DNA of 12,602 nucleotides. It comes from an uncultured Bacilli bacterium. GTDB lineage: Bacteria; Bacillota_I; Bacilli_A; RF39; UBA660. Position 1 is the first letter of the stretch. Each line of letters starts with the position of its first letter. The stretch covers positions 1 through 12,602 of the forward strand of contig CAJUNE010000031.1 of assembly GCA_910587745.1 (NCBI GenBank). The letters are read 5' to 3'. Made by a program: the position numbers and the translations under genes. A model generated the notes under the pieces. It saw only the letters and a program-made list of their open reading frames with translations, was not told where the DNA came from and did no database searches. Below, piece after piece: positions 7,348 through 12,602 of the stretch.

Positions 7348-7779
7348 CTAATCAATTTTTAAGCTTTCAGGCTTTTGTGCTTCATGCTTATGTTCAGCAC
7401 CAGCATAAACGAATAATTTCTTACCCATGCTTCTTCCAAGTGAATTGTGTGGAAGCATACCTTTAATAGCTCTTTCTAACATTTCTTCTGGATATTTCTC
7501 AACCATTGTTTTTGCGTTTCTTTCTCTTAATCCTCCTGGATAACCAGAGTGATTGTAATACATCTTGTCTTCTAGTTTGTTTCCAGTTAAATTGATTTTT
7601 GATGCGTTAATTACAATTACATAATCTCCACAGTCTACATGAGGAGTATATGTTACTTTGTGCTTTCCTCTAAGAATAGTAGCAGCTTTTGTTGCTAGAC
7701 GTCCTAAAGTTTGTCCTTCAGCGTCTATAACATACCATTTGCGTTCAATGTTTTCTTTTGTTTGCATGAATGTCTTCAT
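7348..7779 (-). CDS. rplM: 50S ribosomal protein L13 (uL13)
   Basis: L13 is an early-assembling large-subunit protein. From the ATG at 7779 the protein has 143 residues, the normal family length: MKTFMQTKENIERKWYVIDA, then GQTLGRLAT, LRGKHKVTYTPHVDCGDYVIVINA, YYNHSGYPGG and MLPHNSLGRSMGKKL signatures. A longer in-frame start at 7890 was rejected because it falls inside the -35 element and the 37 extra residues do not belong to the family. AAAGGAA lies about 8 nt before the chosen ATG. First gene of the rplM-rpsI operon. Confidence 0.98.
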   Translation of the reverse strand: MKTFMQTKENIERKWYVIDAEGQTLGRLATKAATILRGKHKVTYTPHVDCGDYVIVINASKINLTGNKLEDKMYYNHSGYPGGLRERNAKTMVEKYPEEMLERAIKGMLPHNSLGRSMGKKLFVYAGAEHKHEAQKPESLKID

Positions 7780-7855
7780 AAATTTATTCCTTTCATTAGC
7801 TTTCACTACTTCAACCTTCCCACAGTTTGGTAGTTCCAACAAATAAAATGTACCA
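7780..7855 (-). promoter_or_regulatory. rplM leader, possible L13 autoregulatory RNA element
   Basis: The predicted 5' leader of the rplM mRNA is about 75 nt. Within it ACTAC and GTAGT can pair, extended inward by CAAAC with GTTG, enclosing a G-rich loop (TGTGGGAAG). An alternative hairpin TTGG/CCAA competes for part of the same bases. Bacillota rplM genes are known to carry an L13 leader motif, and this region has the right place and size. The exact consensus match was not verified. Confidence 0.45.
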
Positions 7856-7861
7856 TTTAAA

Positions 7862-7890
7862 ATTATATGTAAATTATATGGTTTTGTCAA
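7862..7890 (-). promoter_or_regulatory. Consensus promoter of the rplM-rpsI operon
   Basis: The minus strand shows perfect TTGACA (7890-7885), exactly 17 nt, and perfect TATAAT (7867-7862), as expected for a highly expressed ribosomal operon. Transcription should start near 7855. Confidence 0.9.
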
Positions 7891-7893
7891 ATA

Positions 7894-7928
7894 AAAAATG
7901 ATGTTTTTTCATATTTTACATCATTTTT
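7894..7928 (-). terminator. Intrinsic terminator upstream of the rplM promoter
   Basis: AAAAATGATG (7894-7903) pairs with CATCATTTTT (7919-7928), extended by one T-A pair inside. Runs of T follow on the minus strand and of A precede, so it insulates rplM from transcription arriving from the Ppx/GppA gene. The flanking A/T runs make it potentially bidirectional. Confidence 0.65.
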
Positions 7929-7937
7929 AGTGTTTTT

Positions 7938-8080
7938 TTATCTTTTTGAAGATATTTCTTCTTTATTTATGTAATAATCTATAACTTTTAAAAGAGTTTT
8001 TAAATTACAAAAAGCTTCTATATAACAAAATTTTCCTTCATTTTTTTAATAAATATGCTTGCTATTATTATTCTAAACAT
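7938..8080 (-). pseudogene. Possible frameshifted small gene remnant
   Basis: An ATG at 8080 opens MFRIIIASIFIKKMKENFVI and stops at 8018. The neighbouring frame continues as a protein-like stretch of FCYIEAFCNLKTLLKVIDYY type and stops at 7938. One extra A in the run of seven at 8041-8047 would join them into a 47-residue protein. No ribosome binding site is visible before 8080. It could be a decayed gene, a base-calling error in a homopolymer, slippage, or chance. This is the only content I see between the Ppx/GppA gene and the rplM terminator. Confidence 0.25.
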
Positions 8081-8116
8081 TTATTGCAAATCATTAAAAA
8101 TTATATTTGATTGGAA

Positions 8117-8986
8117 TTACTCATTTATTAATCCATAAGCCATTGCTATATCAGTTGGAATAATGTACTTAGCTTCTATTTCTTCAGCGATTACTAACGC
8201 AAAGGCACACATTGCACGAGTAGCAAACCACCATTTTGGGTCTTCGACTCTATTTCTTATTTCATCAAGTGAAATATTTTCAAAATACCTTTTTGTATCT
8301 TTAATTCTATTTTCAATACTCATCATTATAGGAGCATTTATATCTTCATAAAGTGTGTTGTTTTCATACATTATTCCTGATTCTAAAGCAAAATATTTAT
8401 GACCACCACCTGCTAATACTAAAATATCTGCTTTGTTTTTAGGTAATTTTAAGTTTTCTTTAATATAATTCATAACTTCTTCTAATGATGTTGTGGCAAT
8501 ATCGTTTGCTAAATCAGGAAATTTTTCCATAACATCAACAACTCCAATACTACTATTGATACTTTCTATTATTCCATTATCATAAATAGCAATTTCAGTA
8601 GAACCACCACCACCTATCATAACACCTAATCTTTTATTTGTTAGTCTAGTTACTCCTTTTACTGTTAATTCATTTTCTTGCTCTTGACTAATGACGTGAA
8701 AATCTAGATTTGTTCTATTTTTAAAATCTGTTAAAAATGCTTCTAATTCATCTTCTTTTAACATTCTAAATATGCTTGTCCCACAGACATAAATATTATC
8801 AGTTATATCTTTTAATTCATTTATTCTTTCTATTAATAAATTGATATCTTCTTCTAATAACTTCTTTTCTTTATCATAATTCTTTTTAAAATGGATTGTT
8901 ATACCTGGCATTCTTTCTAAAGTCTCGCCATTAAATAAATCTACTTTGGTTACTGTTGAACCTACTTCTATTATTATCTTTTTCAT
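8117..8986 (-). CDS. Ppx/GppA-family phosphatase (exopolyphosphatase/pppGpp phosphohydrolase-like)
   Basis: This 289-residue protein has the ASKHA-fold layout of the Ppx/GppA family. EVGSTVTKVDLF at 7-18 is the first phosphate loop, CGTSIFR follows near 68-74, SQEQENELTVKGV at 100-112 is the family glutamate region, and GGGGSTEIAI at 125-134 is the second phosphate loop; LAGGGHKYF near 191-199 is the third conserved strand. Members cleave inorganic polyphosphate or pppGpp. It is a one-domain version without the C-terminal HD-like domains of the E. coli enzymes. AAGGAG lies 7 nt before the ATG at 8986. It has its own promoter and is separated from the upstream oapA-like gene by a terminator, so it is probably not in the same transcript. 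Family fairly sure, substrate open. Confidence 0.8.
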   Translation of the reverse strand: MKKIIIEVGSTVTKVDLFNGETLERMPGITIHFKKNYDKEKKLLEEDINLLIERINELKDITDNIYVCGTSIFRMLKEDELEAFLTDFKNRTNLDFHVISQEQENELTVKGVTRLTNKRLGVMIGGGGSTEIAIYDNGIIESINSSIGVVDVMEKFPDLANDIATTSLEEVMNYIKENLKLPKNKADILVLAGGGHKYFALESGIMYENNTLYEDINAPIMMSIENRIKDTKRYFENISLDEIRNRVEDPKWWFATRAMCAFALVIAEEIEAKYIIPTDIAMAYGLINE

Positions 8987-9004
8987 TATTACTCCTTTAA
9001 TTTA

Positions 9005-9034
9005 AGTATAACAAATATATCCTTTATTTGACAA
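9005..9034 (-). promoter_or_regulatory. Promoter of the Ppx/GppA-family gene
   Basis: TTGTCA (9034-9029), 18 nt and TATACT (9010-9005) on the minus strand, with TGT before the -10 as an extended element. Transcription should start near 8998, leaving a short leader with the AAGGAG site. Confidence 0.65.
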
Positions 9035-9041
9035 TAAAAAA

Positions 9042-9065
9042 ACAGGAGATTTATCTTTCTCCTGT
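9042..9065 (-). terminator. Intrinsic terminator of the OLE-oapA unit
   Basis: ACAGGAGA (9042-9049) pairs with TCTCCTGT (9058-9065) around an 8-base loop that contains the stop codon of the membrane-protein gene. On the minus strand it is followed by seven T residues. Confidence 0.85.
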
Positions 9066-9641
9066 AAAAAATTTTATTACTCTTGCAAATTTATATAATA
9101 TGTTATTAGAATGATTGATAGCTATACTTTTTCCTAAAGCTTTTCCTCCAATTGTTAAAGCGGCGATTAAACTAGTTATTACAAGCGTTACGGTAAATAT
9201 ATTTAATTTTAATTTTGAGGCTAAAAGTATGCCGATGGTTCCTGCTGCTGTTCCAGATAAAATACCACATATATCTCCTATAACATCGTTGCAAAAACTT
9301 GATACTTTAGAATTATTTTCTATTAGCTTTAATGCTACTCGCGCGCCACTTACTTTTTTGGCTGCCATAGAATGAAATACCTTTTTATCAGCAACGGTTA
9401 CAGATATTCCTATCATATCAAAAATTATTCCTAATACTATAAATAATAAAACTATTAAGATACTTAATGGTAAATTTATGTTTTTTAAAGCTGATTCAGA
9501 AAATATAGACATGAAAAAAGTAATTATAAAGGCAGTTATAGTTATTGTTACTATCCATTTATAATCAGCTTTTAAGTTTATATTTTTATTTTGTTTTTTG
9601 GCTTTTTTATTGTATTTTTCTTTATTCTTCTTATCTTTCAT
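9051..9641 (-). CDS. oapA: Four-helix membrane protein, probable OLE-associated protein OapA
   Basis: The protein has about 196 residues from the ATG at 9641 (a GTG at 9653 would add four). A lysine-rich N-terminus (about 1-28) is followed by four predicted membrane helices at about 29-47, 57-84, 120-142 and 147-166 and a basic tail. Conserved-looking motifs are FDMIGISVTVAD at the end of helix 2, FHSMAAKKVSGA and VSSFCNDVIGDICGILSG leading into helix 3. I associate this pattern with proteins often labelled CorB-like magnesium/cobalt transporters; it lacks the CBS and CorC domains of true CorB. OapA is known as a roughly 21-kDa, four-helix membrane protein that binds OLE RNA, is encoded directly after it and is linked to magnesium homeostasis. 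Size, topology and the structured RNA immediately upstream agree. A weak TATAAT at 9663-9658 may give it its own transcript. Identification is inference, not a search result. Confidence 0.7.
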   Translation of the reverse strand: MKDKKNKEKYNKKAKKQNKNINLKADYKWIVTITITAFIITFFMSIFSESALKNINLPLSILIVLLFIVLGIIFDMIGISVTVADKKVFHSMAAKKVSGARVALKLIENNSKVSSFCNDVIGDICGILSGTAAGTIGILLASKLKLNIFTVTLVITSLIAALTIGGKALGKSIAINHSNNILYKFARVIKFFTGER

Positions 9642-9689
9642 ATTTTCTTTCACTTTAATTATATAAAAATTTAGAAAATGGCGATTAAA

Positions 9690-10243
9690 ATAATAAACTT
9701 TGCGACTTAGGTCAGGTTGGATTTCCCTTACTCTTGCCTATTCGTTACCAAATAGGCTGTTCCCATTTAAAAGAATAAATAAGGAGTTGCCTCTCTTATT
9801 ACCTGATTGCCACTTAGTACACACTGCAATCTTACTTTAATATGCACTCTAGGAGTTTTCCTCGACAATACCCCTATTACTAATGCTCTTTTGCAATAAA
9901 TGTTTCAAAAAGCAATACGCCTCTTTAACATGTACACGCCAAGATTTGTTGTTCTTTTATCCCCATTTATCACTCAAGCCAAGCTACACTACTCATAACT
10001 CTTCGCCACAAGTAGGTTCAAGCCTAGTTCATAGAAGATTATTTCTTCCACAAAGATAGGTCTCCACGATAACTTGGGTCGATTATCATATGCCATTATG
10101 GTCGCCCAAGAAATCTTCCTCCCAGCACTCACCCTAAACTGGGCGTAAAAAGCAAGCACCAGAAGTTTCATAGATGTGCTCTTTAACGGTCTTTTAAACC
10201 CGTCTTCGTAATTTGTATTGACTAGAATAATGTGCCACCCTAT
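9690..10243 (-). ncRNA. ole: Large structured non-coding RNA, probable OLE RNA
   Basis: About 550 nt without a credible gene, visibly richer in G+C than its surroundings and following its own promoter. Many hairpins are visible: GCCTATT/AATAGGC (9736-9742 with 9751-9757); AATAAG-GAG/CTC-CTTATT with a GCAA tetraloop in the RNA (9778-9800); GATTGC/GCAATC (9805-9810 with 9826-9831); GAAGA/TCTTC (10034-10048); CTTGGG-CGA/TCG-CCCAAG (10073-10082 with 10102-10110). The ends can close on each other: AGGGTGG (10241-10235) with CCAACCT (9720-9714), one mismatch. Size, complexity and position just before a four-helix OapA-like gene match OLE RNA, which forms a membrane ribonucleoprotein. RNase P and tmRNA hallmarks are absent. 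A large structured RNA is very likely; the OLE name is inference. End positions are estimates. Confidence 0.72.
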
Positions 10244-10249
10244 ATATTA

Positions 10250-10277
10250 ATTATATCATATCATATTATATTTTCAA
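10250..10277 (-). promoter_or_regulatory. Promoter of the large structured RNA
   Basis: TTGAAA (10277-10272), 16 nt and TATAAT (10255-10250) on the minus strand, with TGA directly before the -10. Transcription should begin near 10243, at the proposed closing stem of the RNA. The flanking sequence is a run of ATATGAT-like units, so other -10 elements are possible. No terminator is visible between the truA stop and here, so read-through from truA may contribute. Confidence 0.6.
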
Positions 10278-10305
10278 TTGCTCTATTATATGCTTTACAT
10301 TTGGT

Positions 10306-11034
10306 TTATTCTTCATATTCTATTTTATTTAAATATAAGCCATTTGGTAAAGCAGTGCTAAATCTTTTTTCTATCTCATATCTTTCTAAAGCTTCTTTTA
10401 TGTCTTCAAGAGTATTTTTGCCTTTTTCAACATCTAACATAGCTCCTACTAAATTTCTTACCATATAGCGATAAAAGCTTTTACCAATAAATTTTATTTC
10501 TAATAATTCATCTTTTATTGCAAATTCAATACTATATATTATACAATCATAATTATCTCTTTCGCCTGAAACAAAATTTTGGAAATTATGTACTCCTATA
10601 AAAACCTTTGATACTTCTTGCATTTTTTTAATATCTAATTTTCTATTTAATTGTAATTCATATTCAGCTTTTAATGGATTATATTCTCCCATATTGATTT
10701 TGTAAATATACTCTTTTTTGGAAACATTAAACCTTGCATGAAAGTCTTCTTTTACTTTTTTTACATCAGTTATATAAATGCATGGCTTTATTAAACTATT
10801 TAGAGCCATTTTTAAATGCTCTTCATCTATATTAATATCTAAATTGAAACTCGCTTTCGCATCAAGAGCATGTACTCCTCTATCCGTTCTTCCTGCACCT
10901 TTTATTTCAACAGGTAACCTATTAATAGTTGTTAAAGCTTCTTCTAACTTTTTTTGAATAGTTGGCTCGTCATTTAATCTTTGAAAACCATAGAATTTAG
11001 AACCATCATATTTAATACTAATTAGATATCTCAT
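10306..11034 (-). CDS. truA: tRNA pseudouridine(38-40) synthase TruA
   Basis: TruA converts uridines 38-40 of the tRNA anticodon arm to pseudouridine. At 242 residues it has the family length, starting MRYLISIKYDGSKFYGFQ, with the catalytic motif GRTDRGVHA at 48-56 (catalytic aspartate D51), HARFNVSKKEYIYKI in the middle and the FYRYMVRNLVGAML segment near the C-terminus. The ATG at 11034 lies 17 nt inside the preceding EcfA2-like gene, so the two are translationally coupled. In many Bacillota truA follows ecfA1-ecfA2-ecfT and precedes rplM-rpsI; here ecfT is absent and about 2.5 kb separate truA from rplM. Confidence 0.97.
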   Translation of the reverse strand: MRYLISIKYDGSKFYGFQRLNDEPTIQKKLEEALTTINRLPVEIKGAGRTDRGVHALDAKASFNLDINIDEEHLKMALNSLIKPCIYITDVKKVKEDFHARFNVSKKEYIYKINMGEYNPLKAEYELQLNRKLDIKKMQEVSKVFIGVHNFQNFVSGERDNYDCIIYSIEFAIKDELLEIKFIGKSFYRYMVRNLVGAMLDVEKGKNTLEDIKEALERYEIEKRFSTALPNGLYLNKIEYEE

Positions 11035-11659
11035 TGTTATACTCTTTCTCCTTAATCCGATATATTGCTTTAAGTAAATCTTTTATATCTTTATAATCTT
11101 CTATTTTTATACCTTTGGCTCTTATTTTCTCAATAAAATTACTTATTATTGGTTTATCTACTAATTCAACTAATTTAAAATAATCATTTTTTTGGTAAGT
11201 GTTAATAACATTATCATTATCCACATACATTATTTCTTCACATAAGTCCCATAAGAAAGTTAAATCATTAGTGTATATTATTATTGTTTTATTAAAATCT
11301 TTCGAAAGTTTTTTTAATAAGCGCTTATAATTTTCTTTTTCGCGATTGTTTAACTCTTTTTCAAAATAATCAAGAACAATTATTTCTCTATTAGCAATTA
11401 ATTCTTTAGCTAAAGAAACTGCTTTAATCTCGCCATTTGATAACTCTGTTCCTTTTTTATTTAATATACTATCATCAAGCATTACTAACTTTAAAGCATT
11501 TAAAGACTTAGAACTGTTTAAAAATTCTTCGGTGGTATTAGAAAACATCCCACCTTTAACTATGCCTATATTACTATTATTGGTGGTTAGATTAATATTA
11601 CCCATTAAGCCATATATTTTGTTTGGTTCTGTTTTTTCTATAATATTTGCTACTTCCAT
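11018..11659 (-). CDS. Degenerate EcfA2-like ABC ATPase lacking Walker A
   Basis: The 213-residue protein resembles the second ATPase of an ECF vitamin/metal transporter but with eroded catalytic motifs. The Walker A position reads GLMGNINLTTNN near 17-28 with no GK(S/T). The signature loop survives in altered form as ELSNGEIKAVSLAKELI, followed by the Walker B-like IIVLDY where the catalytic Glu is Tyr. The switch His position reads IIYTND, so the His appears to be Asn. The C-terminal part (KPIISNFIEKIRAKGIKI, then a DIKDLLKAI end) fits EcfA tails. The family is about 280 residues, so this is a shortened copy. It overlaps the upstream partner by 10 nt and truA by 17 nt. ATP hydrolysis is unlikely; an intact frame argues against simple decay. 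Confidence 0.7.
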   Translation of the reverse strand: MEVANIIEKTEPNKIYGLMGNINLTTNNSNIGIVKGGMFSNTTEEFLNSSKSLNALKLVMLDDSILNKKGTELSNGEIKAVSLAKELIANREIIVLDYFEKELNNREKENYKRLLKKLSKDFNKTIIIYTNDLTFLWDLCEEIMYVDNDNVINTYQKNDYFKLVELVDKPIISNFIEKIRAKGIKIEDYKDIKDLLKAIYRIKEKEYNNEISN

Positions 11660-12252
11660 AAATCTTCCACCAAACTTTCTATATCATAATATTTTTTGTT
11701 TACTACACTATAATATTTTAAACCACTTGATAATTCTGTGATTAATGGCATATTAAAACCTAATTTCTTAATTATTTTCTCCTCATTTAATACTTCTTTT
11801 GTTTGACCTTCCATTATAACTTTGTTTTCATGAACTATTATTAAATAATCTAAATATAATGTTTCTTCAATCTCTGTGGTATAGTTTATTATTATTTTGT
11901 CTTGTTTTATTAATTCTTTCATTAACTTACCTTTCATTTTATTATCTATGTAATTTAAAATATCATAAAATACAATTACCTCTTTATCACTACAAAGACT
12001 TTTTAAGATATTTATTTTTACTTCATCAGTATTAGTTAATTCTTTTTTATCAGTTAATTCTAAACAATTGTAACTATCAAGTATTTTTAGTGGAATATCA
12101 TTAATATCTGTTCTACTTGTTTTTACTATAACTTCACAATTATTGTTGATAAATTCTAACATATCAACATTATAATTACTTTTTGATGTGTGTAATATAG
12201 TTGTATTTACTTTGGGAATGTCTTTATTATTTATTTTTAATAGAATTTCCAT
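11650..12252 (-). CDS. Degenerate EcfA1-like ABC ATPase lacking Walker A and signature motif
   Basis: The 200-residue protein starts MEILLKINNKD with GGTGAT 6 nt before the ATG at 12252. No Walker A (GxxGxGK) and no LSGGQ signature can be found. A Walker B remnant may be EVIVFYDILNYID, lacking the Asp-Glu pair. The last third is still EcfA1-like: YLIIVHENKVIMEGQTKEVL, KKLGFNMPLITELSSGLK and the terminal ESLVEDLWK, which recalls the EELVEALW end of EcfA1. Position upstream of an EcfA2-like gene and truA supports this ancestry. An intact frame, a promoter and coupling to the next gene suggest it is expressed. An alternative is a distant ABC-like protein of another family. What the pair does without an ecfT gene nearby is unknown. 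Confidence 0.65.
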   Translation of the reverse strand: MEILLKINNKDIPKVNTTILHTSKSNYNVDMLEFINNNCEVIVKTSRTDINDIPLKILDSYNCLELTDKKELTNTDEVKINILKSLCSDKEVIVFYDILNYIDNKMKGKLMKELIKQDKIIINYTTEIEETLYLDYLIIVHENKVIMEGQTKEVLNEEKIIKKLGFNMPLITELSSGLKYYSVVNKKYYDIESLVEDLWK

Positions 12253-12270
12253 ACTATCACCACTTAATAT

Positions 12271-12299
12271 ATAATATCAAATTATCCCCTTTTTTTAAA
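12271..12299 (-). promoter_or_regulatory. Promoter candidate of the EcfA-like pair and truA
   Basis: TTTAAA (12299-12294), 17 nt and TATTAT (12276-12271) on the minus strand, with TGA before the -10. The -35 is poor, and the extended -10 may compensate. Transcription would start near 12264 with a leader of about 12 nt. No clear terminator separates this from the upstream gene. Confidence 0.4.
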
Positions 12300-12329
12300 T
12301 ACTTTTGTTTTTTCTATTTTAAGTTTATT

Positions 12330-12602
12330 TTATCTTTTTATAAAGCTTTCTACTTTTTTAAATTGGCTACTCATTTCATATGATTTTATATATTGTCTTA
12401 AAAATTTCTTCTTGTTTTCTATATTATCAAAAAGTATGTCGGCTAACTCTAATGCTTCATAAATATATATGTTGCTAAAATCTTCTTCTGTTGCAGCTCC
12501 TATATTTGCTAATTTGCTATCTAAAAATTTTTCTGATATTTGATTTGCAGCATGCAATAAACAACTGAAAAATAATACATTGTTTTGGATGATAGTTGGT
12601 TC
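12330..12602 (-). CDS. C-terminal part of an unrecognised helical protein, 5' end outside window
   Basis: The frame is open from the right edge (12602) to a TAA at 12330, giving 90 residues. A TTG at 12557 is not needed as a start because the frame continues upstream of it without a stop. The fragment begins EPTIIQNNVLFFSCLLHAAN and continues with amphipathic, mainly helical sequence rich in Glu, Lys and Ile (ATEEDFSNIYIYEALELADI), ending in a basic tail. No motif is recognised and no function is proposed. The gene lies about 77 nt upstream of the EcfA1-like gene in the same direction. Confidence 0.6.
   Translation of the reverse strand, partial: EPTIIQNNVLFFSCLLHAANQISEKFLDSKLANIGAATEEDFSNIYIYEALELADILFDNIENKKKFLRQYIKSYEMSSQFKKVESFIKR

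Noticed and set aside
7780..7890. Extended rplM start at 7890
   Set aside because: The ATG overlaps the consensus promoter, and the added residues do not belong to the L13 family.
8117..9641. oapA and the Ppx/GppA gene as one operon
   Set aside because: A strong terminator (9042-9065) and a good promoter (9005-9034) lie between them, so they are probably separate units despite the same orientation.
9989..10171. 60-codon minus-strand ORF inside the large RNA region
   Set aside because: Its sequence is tryptophan- and arginine-rich, unlike neighbouring proteins; it has no ribosome binding site and overlaps strong hairpins such as 10073-10110. Chance ORF in a structured RNA.
9690..10243. RNase P RNA or tmRNA
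   Set aside because: Neither the RNase P core motif of GAGGAAAGTC type nor a tmRNA tag reading frame with a tRNA-like end is visible, and the length exceeds both.
10241..10275. Short ATATGAT-like tandem repeat before the large RNA
   Set aside because: It is low-complexity AT sequence overlapping the promoter; no repeat unit is long or regular enough to call an operator or iteron.
1..12602. Mycoplasma-type code with TGA as tryptophan
   Set aside because: Conserved genes of full length contain no internal TGA and use TGG for tryptophan. No checked gene ends in TGA, so TGA as stop is not directly shown either.

Overview
This is an AT-rich, gene-dense stretch of bacterial chromosome that looks like a small-genome Bacillota lineage related to Bacilli or Mollicutes. 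The grounds are the AT-biased codons, the strong A/T-rich sigma-A promoters, the classic AGGAGG-type ribosome binding sites and gene blocks of Bacillota type (mnmE-mnmG-rsmG; EcfA-like pair-truA; rplM-rpsI). Tryptophan is written TGG, and long conserved genes such as mnmG run without internal TGA, so the standard code fits better than the Mycoplasma code. Species cannot be named from the sequence. Every protein gene found lies on the minus strand, so transcription runs from high to low coordinates.

Right end (12602 to 10306): the end of an unrecognised helical protein, then two overlapping genes in the place and order of the ECF-transporter ATPases EcfA1 and EcfA2. Both have lost the Walker A loop and other catalytic residues. 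No ecfT gene follows; truA does.

Centre (10280 to 8117): a promoter and a roughly 550-nt, relatively GC-rich, heavily base-paired non-coding segment, followed on the same strand by a four-helix membrane protein of about 196 residues. This matches the arrangement of the OLE RNA (ornate, large, extremophilic RNA) and its membrane partner OapA. It is the most notable content of the window. A Ppx/GppA-family phosphatase with its own promoter comes next. The OLE-oapA-phosphatase group sits exactly between truA and rplM, which are normally adjacent in Bacillota.

Middle-left (8116 to 6205): a possible frameshifted small gene, a bidirectional-looking terminator, the rplM-rpsI ribosomal operon with a perfect consensus promoter and a structured leader, then an unrecognised 201-residue protein with its own promoter and terminator.

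Left (6169 to 1): mnmE, a tiny membrane protein and mnmG form one tightly packed tRNA-modification operon ending in a terminator. The intergenic gap behind it holds a candidate plus-strand small RNA with its own promoter and terminator, the only plus-strand unit I can support. rsmG follows, then a membrane-anchored putative zinc metallopeptidase that runs off the left edge.

Basis: coordinates, motifs and hairpins were read directly from the sequence. Family names rest on remembered motifs. The OLE assignment and the ECF ancestry are inferences from structure, motif remnants and synteny that a covariance-model or profile search would settle.
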